Assembly: GCA_003550945.1 (NCBI GenBank)
Contig: PULL01000252.1
Location: forward strand, 1 to 12,238
Direction: 5' to 3'
DNA: 12,238 nucleotides
Source of the DNA: Thioalkalivibrio sp.
Lineage (GTDB): Bacteria; Pseudomonadota; Gammaproteobacteria; Ectothiorhodospirales; Ectothiorhodospiraceae
In this document: positions 1 through 6,020 of the stretch, piece after piece
How positions within the stretch are numbered: the first letter of the stretch is position 1
Layout: each line of letters starts with the position of its first letter
Made by a program: the position numbers and the translations under genes
Notes under the pieces: generated by a model
What the model was told of the DNA's origin: nothing
The model's database searches: none
Seen by the model: only the letters and a program-made list of their open reading frames with translations

Positions 1-511
1 GGTCCTGATCGCCCTGGTGGGGCTGAGCAGCATGCTCTGGCACGCGAGTGGCATCGGGTGGCTGTTCTGGCTGGACGTCGCGGCGGTCGTGGGCTTTGCG
101 GCCGCATACTGGAGCGTGTTCCTATCCCGGGTTCCGCGTTTTGGCGTGATCGGCGTGTCCGTGGTCTGGCTGTTCACCGCGGTGGGCCTGGCGCTGTTCT
201 ACCTGCTGCTTCCCGCTGCGACGGCCGGTACCACGCTGGGCTACGTGCCGATGCTGATCATCCTGTCCGCGGCCATGATCCTGGCCATTCGGGTCGACCG
301 CCGGCTTGCGCGCGACCTGGTGCTGGCGACCGCGGTCTTCGGTCTCGCGCTGGTGGTTCGGGCGTTGGACCTGGCGCTCTGCGACTGGGCTGTCGTCGGT
401 ACGCACTGGCTTTGGCACTTGCTGACGGCTGGCCTGCTGTTCGTGCTGGTCGACGGTATGCTGCGGCACGTGCGGCTGCGTGAGGCCCAGGCGGCGAACG
501 ATGCCGGCTGA
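1..511 (+). CDS. Ceramidase-like (CREST superfamily) integral membrane hydrolase, 5' end cut by window
   Basis: The reading frame is open to the left edge of the window (in-frame codons from base 2), so the N-terminus is missing. A GTG at base 17 is only the first internal candidate start. What remains is about 170 residues, nearly all hydrophobic, with roughly five membrane segments. The pattern matches the alkaline ceramidase / CREST superfamily: an early segment reads GLSSMLWHASG with Ser, then His (codon 41-43), then Asp in WLD (74-76). A late segment reads LDLALCDW followed by GTHWLWHLLTA, with two more His (404-406, 416-418). In this family these Ser, His and Asp residues bind a catalytic Zn and hydrolyse amide or lipid substrates in the membrane. 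The substrate here is unknown; bacterial members are poorly characterised. The 3' end overlaps the ispF start by 11 bp, which suggests translational coupling. The family call rests on motif spacing read by eye. Confidence 0.68.
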   Translation, partial: VLIALVGLSSMLWHASGIGWLFWLDVAAVVGFAAAYWSVFLSRVPRFGVIGVSVVWLFTAVGLALFYLLLPAATAGTTLGYVPMLIILSAAMILAIRVDRRLARDLVLATAVFGLALVVRALDLALCDWAVVGTHWLWHLLTAGLLFVLVDGMLRHVRLREAQAANDAG

Positions 512-998
512 TTTGCGGATTGGCCAGGGCTTCGACGTACACGCGTTCGGGCCGGGAGACCACCTGGTGCTGGGCGGCGTGAGGATTCCCCATGAGCGGG
601 GTTTTGTCGCGCATTCCGACGGTGACGTGTTGCTGCACGCGCTGTGCGACGCGCTGCTGGGTGCGGCCGCTCTGGGCGATATCGGGCGGCATTTTCCGGA
701 TACCGACCCGCGTTTTCGGGGTGCCGACAGCCGGATGCTGCTGGGCGAGGTGCTGGCGAGGGTGCGCGCCGAGGGCTGGGCTCCGGTGAACGTCGACAGC
801 GTGATCATCGCCCAGCGCCCGAAGATGTCACCGCACATCGAGGCGATGCGGGCCAACATCGCAGCAGGCTGCGACCTGCCGCTGTCGGCCGTGAACGTGA
901 AGGCCACCACCACCGAGCGTCTCGGCTTTACTGGCCGCGGCGAAGGCATCGCCGCCGAGGCGGTGGTGTTGCTGCAACGGACGGGGACAGATTTATAA
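501..998 (+). CDS. ispF: 2-C-methyl-D-erythritol 2,4-cyclodiphosphate synthase IspF
   Basis: IspF cyclises CDP-methylerythritol 2-phosphate to MEcPP, releasing CMP, in the cytosolic MEP pathway of isoprenoid synthesis. The 165-residue product opens with the family signature RIGQGFDVHAF. The Zn ligands are Asp12, His14 and His46 (E. coli Asp8, His10, His42). It also carries AHSDGDVLLHALCDALLGA, DIGRHFPDTDP and the substrate-loop stretch KATTTERLGFTGRGEGIAAEAV. I chose the ATG at 501 because the family begins just before RIG; the GTG at 480 would add seven Arg-rich residues. It overlaps the preceding membrane gene by 11 bp. No ispD is visible next to it, although ispD is its usual partner. The last five residues (TGTDL) and the TAA stop are encoded by a 28-bp palindrome, so the original C-terminus was probably replaced. 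They lie beyond the catalytic fold and should not affect activity. Confidence 0.97.
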   Translation: MPADLRIGQGFDVHAFGPGDHLVLGGVRIPHERGFVAHSDGDVLLHALCDALLGAAALGDIGRHFPDTDPRFRGADSRMLLGEVLARVRAEGWAPVNVDSVIIAQRPKMSPHIEAMRANIAAGCDLPLSAVNVKATTTERLGFTGRGEGIAAEAVVLLQRTGTDL

Positions 999-1009
999 AT
1001 CTGTCCCCG
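982..1009. repeat. Perfect 28-bp palindrome at the ispF stop, REP-like
   Basis: The left arm CGGGGACAGATTTA is followed at once by its exact reverse complement, centred between bases 995 and 996 with no spacer. The arms are G+C-rich outside and A+T-rich at the centre. The element spans the ispF stop codon (996-998) and lies in the short gap between ispF and the convergent imuB end at 1038. There is no T-tract, but as RNA it could fold from either strand and help end both transcripts. From memory, GGGGACAGATTTA-type palindromes recur in proteobacterial genomes near REP-associated (IS200-like) transposase genes. That link is recalled, not shown here. Confidence 0.85.
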
Positions 1010-1037
1010 GGGGGCTGGGGGCGGTCCGTGCTGGCCG

Positions 1038-2594
1038 TCACCCCCAGAAGCCCTGCAGTCGCCACTGCCCACTGCGCAGGTCGCGGAAGATCCAGCAGAG
1101 CCTGCCCTGGCGGTCCGTCGTGACCGCGTAGTCGCGCCGCTGGTCGTTGCCGGTCCACCACCCGCCTTCCAGCCGGCCCAGCCATTCGAGTGGGCCAGGC
1201 GGCGCGGAAGGTTGTGGCGGGCACAGCCACAGTGAAGCCCCGGCCACGCGCTGCGCCGGGGTGGTGGCAGCGGTAAGGGCCGGGAAGCGCTCCAGGCTGC
1301 AGGTCGCCTGTGCCTCCTCGGGCAGGGGATGCAGGGTCGGCGCGTAGCGCAGCACCGCGTCGTCGCCCAATCGGGCACGCAGCCGGGCCAGGAATCCGGG
1401 CTCGTCGTGGGTACCCTCCAGACGGTTAAACAGTTCGGCCGGATCGGCACCAGTCGGGAGCAGGCGCGGTACGGCGAGGCGCAGCCCGCGGACCGGGGCC
1501 GGCAGCTCCAGCCGGGACAGGCGGATGTTCCACAGTTCCAGCCAGTCCCCCGCGCGGCTGCCGGGTTGGCTGCGCTCCAGTGTCAGCCGTGTCGTCGTAT
1601 CCCGGTGCTGCAGTTGCAGTTCGAGGCCCTGCACGCAGTGATTGCCTGCCCGCAACGTCTGCTCCAGTTGCAATAACAGGCGCTTCAGCGGGAAGCGCAG
1701 CGCGCCGGTGGTGTTCACTTCCTGGTCGAATTCCAGGTGGAAGGCAGGAGTCTCCGGCGGGTGGAAGCGCGGCATGGGTTCGGGCCGGTCGCCGAGCAGA
1801 CGGTCGACGAGTTCCGGGAGCCGGGCGCCGTAGCGCAGGGTCAGGTCATTGCGGGGCAGGCGCAGCAGATCGCCGATCCGCTCCATTCCGATCCCGTGCA
1901 ATGCCGTGATGTCGGCCGCGGGCAGCGGCAGCACCGTCAGCGGCAGGGGCGACAGGGTCCGGCGCAGCATGTCGCGGTCCAGTGGCCGGGCCGGGTGCCG
2001 CAGATGCGCGAGCAGGCGGGCCGCGGCCGGCGTTCTTGCGATTCCGATGCGCGGGGTATAGCCGAGTCGCCGCAGGGTGTCCCGGACCCGCGCCTCCAGC
2101 GCCGTCGTGCCCTGGAACAGGCGCAGGCTACGTCCGATCTCCAGCAGGATGCGACGTTCCTCGGGTTCCGGGCAGACGTGATCGGTGAATTGCAGCAACA
2201 CCGCCGCGAGGGTCTGCAGGTGCTGCCGGATGGCTTCCGGCGCGTAGTCCAGCACGATGGCCGCATTCAGTACCGCCAGGGCGTCCGCCAGCGCCATTCC
2301 GGGCCGGACTCCGGCCTGGCGCGCCGCGCGATTGGCGTCGTGCACTCTTGGCCGAGCCGAGTCCTCGGTGATGACCAGTGGCTTCGATGCCGCGGAGCCG
2401 GTCTGCACCAGCGCGTCCAGTGCCAGGTGGGGAAGTTCCACGGCCAGCCAGAGCGGTTGCGCGGAGACGGGCGCGGATTCGGGTTCCGGGTTCCGCTCCG
2501 GGGGCATCGGCGGCAGCAGTGCGAACTGCGGACTGGCCGATCCGGCACCCTTCGGCAGACCCTGGCCGAAGGGCGTTTCCGGTTCAATAATCAT
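1038..2594 (-). CDS. imuB: ImuB, catalytically inactive Y-family polymerase-like translesion protein
   Basis: ImuB is the hub of the ImuA-ImuB-DnaE2 mutasome. It resembles a Y-family polymerase but lacks catalytic carboxylates and links the error-prone polymerase to the sliding clamp. The 518-residue product begins its core at residue 48 with LWLAVELPHLALD, where active DinB enzymes have DxDxFFA. The position of the SIDE motif reads GRSLRLF (154-160), so both metal-binding sites are lost, as is normal for ImuB. A helix-hairpin-helix-like stretch (ITALHGIGMERIGDLL, 229-244) and a little-finger region follow. The C-terminus matches the family's (R)DYxVxTxxxGrLxWiFRDL...W.LqGfW. The ATG at 2594 overlaps imuA by 11 bp and favours coupling. 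It leaves a Pro-rich leader of about 47 residues; Met30 (base 2507) is an alternative start without a better ribosome site. The usual clamp-binding spot reads ADPAELF (383-389), lacking the leading Gln. No dnaE2 follows. Confidence 0.9.
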   Translation of the reverse strand: MIIEPETPFGQGLPKGAGSASPQFALLPPMPPERNPEPESAPVSAQPLWLAVELPHLALDALVQTGSAASKPLVITEDSARPRVHDANRAARQAGVRPGMALADALAVLNAAIVLDYAPEAIRQHLQTLAAVLLQFTDHVCPEPEERRILLEIGRSLRLFQGTTALEARVRDTLRRLGYTPRIGIARTPAAARLLAHLRHPARPLDRDMLRRTLSPLPLTVLPLPAADITALHGIGMERIGDLLRLPRNDLTLRYGARLPELVDRLLGDRPEPMPRFHPPETPAFHLEFDQEVNTTGALRFPLKRLLLQLEQTLRAGNHCVQGLELQLQHRDTTTRLTLERSQPGSRAGDWLELWNIRLSRLELPAPVRGLRLAVPRLLPTGADPAELFNRLEGTHDEPGFLARLRARLGDDAVLRYAPTLHPLPEEAQATCSLERFPALTAATTPAQRVAGASLWLCPPQPSAPPGPLEWLGRLEGGWWTGNDQRRDYAVTTDRQGRLCWIFRDLRSGQWRLQGFWG

Positions 2595-3210
2595 CTCTTC
2601 GAATCGCCACGGGCTTGTCCTCCGCAACCCGGCCGCCGGTGAACTTGATGACTTCCAGATGCAGCCGATCTCCGTTGGCCCGCCAGCGGATGCGCAGGTG
2701 TGCCGGCGAGGGTTGCGATGCGGCGGCGGGCGGGCGATAGAGGAAGGCACAGGCGTCGCTGGCGCCGGCCGCGAGGCGCAGGCGTCGCAGCGGGGCGCTC
2801 CGGTTGCCGTGCAGCCACGCAAGCAGGGCGCCGGTCTTCGGGTGGCGCAGGATCTGCTCGCAACTCCAGACGATGTCCTCCTCCGCGGTCGCCCGGATCA
2901 CGAAGACCCGCTCGGGATCCACGCCCAGTTGCCGCCAGCCGGGAATCCAGGGCGCGGCAGGCGGGGCGACCAGCATTATCCGGCGCCGCTCCCGGGTGCA
3001 GGCGGCCAGCACCGGTAGCAGCATGCGCGTCTCGCCGCAGCCGAAGGGGGCACCGATCAGCTCGGTCAGTTGCCCCCGTGGCCAGCCGCCCCGCAACGCC
3101 CGGTCGAGCTGCACAAAGCCGCTGGGGCGGGTCGGGGTCGCCGCTGGGGTGCCGGTGCCGCGCCCGCGCCAGAGGCGGGGGTGCGCGAGGAGTTCTTCCA
3201 GCGCCGACAT
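2584..3210 (-). CDS. imuA: ImuA, RecA/SulA-like translesion synthesis-associated protein
   Basis: This is the 208-residue accessory protein of the ImuA-ImuB mutagenesis cassette. It shares a RecA-like core and assists ImuB-dependent bypass of damaged bases. The N-terminus ALEELLAHPRLWRG and the segment FVQLDRALRGGWPRGQLTELIG are typical of the beta/gammaproteobacterial family. The loop at residues 53-61 reads GAPFGCGET, a P-loop shape with Glu in place of the nucleotide-binding Lys, so ordinary ATP hydrolysis is doubtful. This substitution is common in the family. The stretch GALLAWLHGNRSAPLRRLRLAA (127-148) corresponds to the later RecA-like strand and helix. The ATG at 3210 is the first possible start, because a TGA lies two codons upstream in frame. 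No strong ribosome site is visible. The gene lies 127 bp downstream of lexA on the same strand and overlaps imuB by 11 bp, so lexA-imuA-imuB is likely one transcription unit. Confidence 0.9.
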   Translation of the reverse strand: MSALEELLAHPRLWRGRGTGTPAATPTRPSGFVQLDRALRGGWPRGQLTELIGAPFGCGETRMLLPVLAACTRERRRIMLVAPPAAPWIPGWRQLGVDPERVFVIRATAEEDIVWSCEQILRHPKTGALLAWLHGNRSAPLRRLRLAAGASDACAFLYRPPAAASQPSPAHLRIRWRANGDRLHLEVIKFTGGRVAEDKPVAIRRDDY

Positions 3211-3269
3211 GGTTCAGCCGTCGGCGTCATCGCGGGGGCGCATCCATGCAGCGGGCGAGACTGAACAGC

Positions 3270-3294
3270 GGAGGGTTCCGGAGGGGGAGGGAGG
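3270..3294 (+). other. G-rich tract in the lexA-imuA spacer
   Basis: The + strand holds several closely spaced runs of two to five G within 25 bases, separated by single A residues or TTCC. The transcript of lexA-imuA would carry the C-rich complement, so any quadruplex would form on the template strand. The rest of the 127-bp spacer (3211-3337) shows no LexA box, no clear promoter and no strong hairpin. A functional role is not established; the tract may simply reflect base composition. Confidence 0.35.
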
Positions 3295-3337
3295 CCGTGC
3301 TCCCGATGCCGGGCGGATTCGCATGATGTCCCGTAGG

Positions 3338-3946
3338 CTAGGCTTCCAGGGTACGCACCACGCCGACCCCGATGCCTTCGATCACCAGTTCCTGTCGGCC
3401 CGGATCGATTTCGATCGGTGCGTAATCGGGGTTGGCGGGCAGCAGGCGCACCCGGTTCCCGGCGCGCTGGAGAATCTTCACCGTGACCTCGTCCTCGATG
3501 CGGGCCACCACGATCTGGCCGTCGCGGGCCTCCGGGCTCTGCCGCACCGCGAGCAGATCGCCGTCCAGGATGCCGGCATCGCGCATGCTGTCGCCACGAA
3601 CCCGCAGCAGGTAGTCCGGACGTGGGTGGAACAGGCGCGGATCGATCCGGTAGTGCTCTTCCACGTGTTCGATCGCGAGGATCGGCGAACCTGCGGCGAC
3701 GCGGCCGACCAGTGGGATCTCTCCGGCGGGGCCGGTACCACCGGGGAGCCGGATCCCGCGCGCGCTGCCGCTGACCAGGTCGATCGCGCCCTTGCGCGCC
3801 AGTGCGCGCAGATGGCACTCGGCCGCATAGGGGGAACGGAAGCCGAAGGCCCGGCAGATCTCCTCGCGGGTCGGAGCCGAGCCCTGTTCCTCCATCTGCC
3901 CGCGGATGAAGGCGAGGATCTCCTGCTGGCGCGGGGTGAGTTTCAT
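3338..3946 (-). CDS. lexA: LexA, SOS-response transcriptional repressor and self-cleaving protease
   Basis: LexA represses SOS genes and inactivates itself when RecA filaments stimulate its autocleavage. The 202-residue protein aligns by eye with E. coli LexA (also 202 residues) along its whole length. The N-terminal winged helix-turn-helix starts MKLTPRQQEILAFI and contains the recognition region GFRSPYAAECHLRALARKG (35-53). The cleavage site is Ala85-Gly86 in VGRVAAG. The catalytic dyad is Ser120 in RGDSM and Lys157 in EVTVKIL (E. coli Ser119 and Lys156). The near-identical recognition helix explains the E. coli-type operator found 25 bp upstream. The Gly before Asp-Ser and all the cleavage elements are intact, so the protein should be functional. 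It heads the imuA-imuB cassette and therefore probably controls both itself and those genes. Confidence 0.97.
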   Translation of the reverse strand: MKLTPRQQEILAFIRGQMEEQGSAPTREEICRAFGFRSPYAAECHLRALARKGAIDLVSGSARGIRLPGGTGPAGEIPLVGRVAAGSPILAIEHVEEHYRIDPRLFHPRPDYLLRVRGDSMRDAGILDGDLLAVRQSPEARDGQIVVARIEDEVTVKILQRAGNRVRLLPANPDYAPIEIDPGRQELVIEGIGVGVVRTLEA

Positions 3947-3970
3947 GAATAGGCCGTTTTGCCAGGAATG

Positions 3971-3986
3971 CTGTTATTTCATACAG
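3971..3986 (-). promoter_or_regulatory. LexA box (SOS operator) upstream of lexA
   Basis: The + strand reads CTGTTATTTCATACAG, which fits the gammaproteobacterial consensus CTG-N10-CAG with an A+T-rich middle. It lies 25 bp upstream of the lexA start codon and overlaps the candidate -10 element, the expected place for autorepression. It is the only match I found around lexA, imuA and imuB. Confidence 0.9.
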
Positions 3987-4012
3987 TATCCCTGAAGGGT
4001 GGGGTATTGCAA
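3983..4012 (-). promoter_or_regulatory. Candidate sigma70 promoter of lexA-imuA-imuB
   Basis: On the - strand TTGCAA (4007-4012) stands 18 bp before TACTGT (3983-3988). These are a good -35 and a weak -10. The -10 overlaps one half-site of the LexA box, so repressor binding would block polymerase. Positions were assigned by eye; the overlap with the operator is the main support. Confidence 0.55.
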
Positions 4013-4081
4013 GGGGCGATTCAGGTCTGCTGCTCTGTGTCGGATCGGCCAGAGGCTGGCCTCCTGGGGGTGGCTTGATCT

Positions 4082-4870
4082 TCAGCGGATCAGGCGGCGG
4101 TGGATCAGGGTCGTGGCGAGGATCAGTGCGACGGCGCCGTAGCTGACGATCACGGTCAGGTGCAGACCCACGCCGGTCGGCCATCTCCCGGTCATCAGCG
4201 GGCGCACGATTTCCACCACGTGCGCCAGTGGCAGCGCGAACGCCAGCCGCTGTACCCACTCCGGCATCTCCTGCAGCGGAAAGAAAACTCCTGAAAGCAA
4301 AAGCATAGGAGTAACCGCTAATGTGAAATAATAAAGAAAGAAGTCATAGCTGCGGGCAACGGCAGTGATCACCAGCGCCAGTGACCCGAAGGTGAAGGCG
4401 GCCAGGAACACCACCGGCAGCGCGAGCAGGGCGCGGACATCGGTGACTAGCCCGAGCGCGCTGGCGACGACCAGGATCGCCGCTGCGCTGATCAGCCCCT
4501 TGCTGGCCGCCCAGACGGCTTCCGCGAACACGATGTCATCCAGCGTCAGCGGTGTCCCGAGCATTGCCAGCCAGGTGTTCTGCTCCGCCATGCGCGTGTA
4601 GGCCGAGTACATGCCCTCGAAGCTGGCGGTGAACATCGCGCTGGAGCAGATGATCCCCGAGGCAATGAACACCATGTAGCTCATCCCGTCCAGCTCGCCG
4701 ACCAGCCGCCCGAAGCCGTAGCCGAAAGCCAGCAGGTACAGCACCGGTTCGCCAAAGTTGCCAAGCAGCGAGGGCATCATCATCTTGCGCCAGACGCGCA
4801 GGTTGCGCCGCCACACCGGGATGAAGCGCAGGCTGGGGCGCGGCAGCAGCGGACGGTGCGCGCGGCTCAT
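4082..4870 (-). CDS. ABC-2 type transporter permease, NodJ/YadH-like
   Basis: This is the membrane component of a two-protein ABC exporter. The 262 residues equal the usual NodJ length, with about six membrane segments in the ABC-2 arrangement. After a basic N-terminus (RNLRVWRKMMMPSLLGNFGEPVLYLLAFG) come YMVFIASGIICSSAM, the amphipathic stretch around TWLAMLGTPLTLDDI, and the hallmark YYFTLAVTPMLLLSGVFFPLQEMPEW before the last helices. NodJ with NodI exports lipochitin oligosaccharides in rhizobia, but close relatives occur in many other bacteria, where the substrate is unknown. I therefore give no gene symbol. The ATG at 4870 lies 1 bp after the ATPase stop, so the two are co-translated. 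Codons for the YYFTL-to-FFP motif are unusually A+T-rich compared with the rest of the gene (see findings). No terminator is evident in the 135 bp before lexA. Confidence 0.9.
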   Translation of the reverse strand: MSRAHRPLLPRPSLRFIPVWRRNLRVWRKMMMPSLLGNFGEPVLYLLAFGYGFGRLVGELDGMSYMVFIASGIICSSAMFTASFEGMYSAYTRMAEQNTWLAMLGTPLTLDDIVFAEAVWAASKGLISAAAILVVASALGLVTDVRALLALPVVFLAAFTFGSLALVITAVARSYDFFLYYFTLAVTPMLLLSGVFFPLQEMPEWVQRLAFALPLAHVVEIVRPLMTGRWPTGVGLHLTVIVSYGAVALILATTLIHRRLIR

Positions 4871-4871
4871 C

Positions 4872-5861
4872 TCATTCCCGCAGGTCGTGGCCGGTCAGCC
4901 TGAGGAACACGTCCTCGAGGTTTGCGGCGCGGGTGGCGTGTGGCAGCCCGGCAGCGTCCAGTTCGGCGCGCACCGCGGCGGGATCGGCGGTGTAGATCAG
5001 CCAGCTGTCCGCGATCTCGAGCATGCGCGCCGGGAGCGCGGACGGGTCGGCGATGAAGCGGCGCGCGGAGCGGGCGCTGAGGCTGATCACCCAGGGCTCC
5101 ACGTGGGCAGCGATCAGCGCGCGCGGCGAGTCGCAGGCGATGATGCGCCCGGCGTCGATGATCGCGATCCGGTCGCAGAGCTCTTCGGCTTCCTCCATGT
5201 AGTGGGTGGTCAGTACCAGCGTCACGCCGCGGTCGCGGAGCCGCCGCAACTGGCGCCAGAGGTGGTGCCGCGCCTGCGGGTCAAGGCCGGTCGTCGGTTC
5301 GTCGAGGATCACGAGCTCAGGCTGGTTGATCAGTGCGCGGGCCAGCGTCAGCCGCCGTTTCATCCCGCCCGAGAGGGTGTTGATGCGCGAACGGCGGCGC
5401 GTTTCCAGGTTGGCCAGTTCCAGCAGGTCTTCGATGCGCTGGGCGAGCACGGGGCCGGACAGCCCGAAGTAGGACGCGTAGGTGAGCAGGTTTTCCTCGA
5501 CCGTGAAGTCCGGATCCAGGGTGTCGAACTGGGGTACCACGCCGAGGTGTTTGCGGATCTCGCGTTCCTGCTCCGGGATCGACATGCCCAGTACGCGCAC
5601 CGAGCCCGCGTCGATGGGGGTGAGCCCCAGAAGCATACGCAGCGTCGTCGTCTTGCCGGCACCGTTCGGGCCCAGCAGACCAAAAAACTCGCCCGCCGGG
5701 ATCGCGAGGTCGATGCCGTCGACCGCGGCGGTTACGTCATAGACCTTGCGCAGGCCGCGGATGTCGACCGCCAGAGCCGGACGGTCTTCAATGCCGAGCG
5801 TCCCGGATACGCGTGACGCGACGCTGGCGGCAGGCACTGTGGTTACCGGCTCGGGTGACAT
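4872..5861 (-). CDS. ABC transporter ATP-binding protein, NodI/DrrA-like
   Basis: This is the cytoplasmic ATPase that drives the ABC-2 permease encoded next to it. The 329-residue product has Walker A GPNGAGKT (64-71), Q-loop Gln111 in VVPQFDTLD, signature LSGGMKRR (163-170), Walker B LVILDEP (183-189), D-loop GLDP and switch His220 in LTTHYMEEAEELCD. These are all the residues needed for ATP hydrolysis. The C-terminal tail of about 90 residues, ending NLEDVFLRLTGHDLRE, is typical of the NodI/DrrA group. I chose the ATG at 5861; it leaves about 30 low-complexity residues before the ATPase fold at VDIRGLRKVY. Earlier in-frame ATGs (for example near 5999) would reach into the divergent trkA leader. 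The stop precedes the permease ATG by 1 bp. The exported substrate cannot be read from the sequence. Confidence 0.92.
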   Translation of the reverse strand: MSPEPVTTVPAASVASRVSGTLGIEDRPALAVDIRGLRKVYDVTAAVDGIDLAIPAGEFFGLLGPNGAGKTTTLRMLLGLTPIDAGSVRVLGMSIPEQEREIRKHLGVVPQFDTLDPDFTVEENLLTYASYFGLSGPVLAQRIEDLLELANLETRRRSRINTLSGGMKRRLTLARALINQPELVILDEPTTGLDPQARHHLWRQLRRLRDRGVTLVLTTHYMEEAEELCDRIAIIDAGRIIACDSPRALIAAHVEPWVISLSARSARRFIADPSALPARMLEIADSWLIYTADPAAVRAELDAAGLPHATRAANLEDVFLRLTGHDLRE

Positions 5862-6020
5862 GGCGACAGGTCTTTCATGGAGATTGGGTCGGTTCCGGTG
5901 GTGATGCTGTCCGGCTGGCAGTAGCATACGGGACCGTGACCGGAGCAGCATCCCGTGTTGCTGCGAGTGGTCCGGAGCCGAATCGATCGGAGACGACATG
6001 GAAGTGAACGGCCCCAGCAC
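5862..6020. other. Divergent intergenic region between the ABC exporter and trkA
   Basis: These 159 bp must hold the start signals of both the leftward exporter operon and the rightward trkA-trkH. I see only weak promoter-like hexamers, such as TATGCT on the - strand near 5927, and no convincing -35. A small inverted repeat, GCAGCA (5945-5950) and TGCTGC (5959-5964) with an 8-nt spacer, could be an operator but is short. No ORF of its own is supported. Confidence 0.4.

Noticed and set aside
480..500. GTG start at 480 for ispF
   Set aside because: It would add seven Arg-rich residues before the conserved family start and lies deeper in the upstream gene; the ATG at 501 fits better.
122..1450. 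442-codon open frame on the - strand
   Set aside because: It overlaps the ceramidase-like gene, ispF and the imuB end in a different frame and shows only low-complexity composition.
3261..3268. CTGAACAG as a second LexA box before imuA
   Set aside because: The half-sites are only 2 bp apart instead of 10, so it does not fit the operator.
3066..4259. 397-codon open frame on the - strand spanning lexA
   Set aside because: It is a shadow of lexA and the flanking genes; lexA in another frame is certain.
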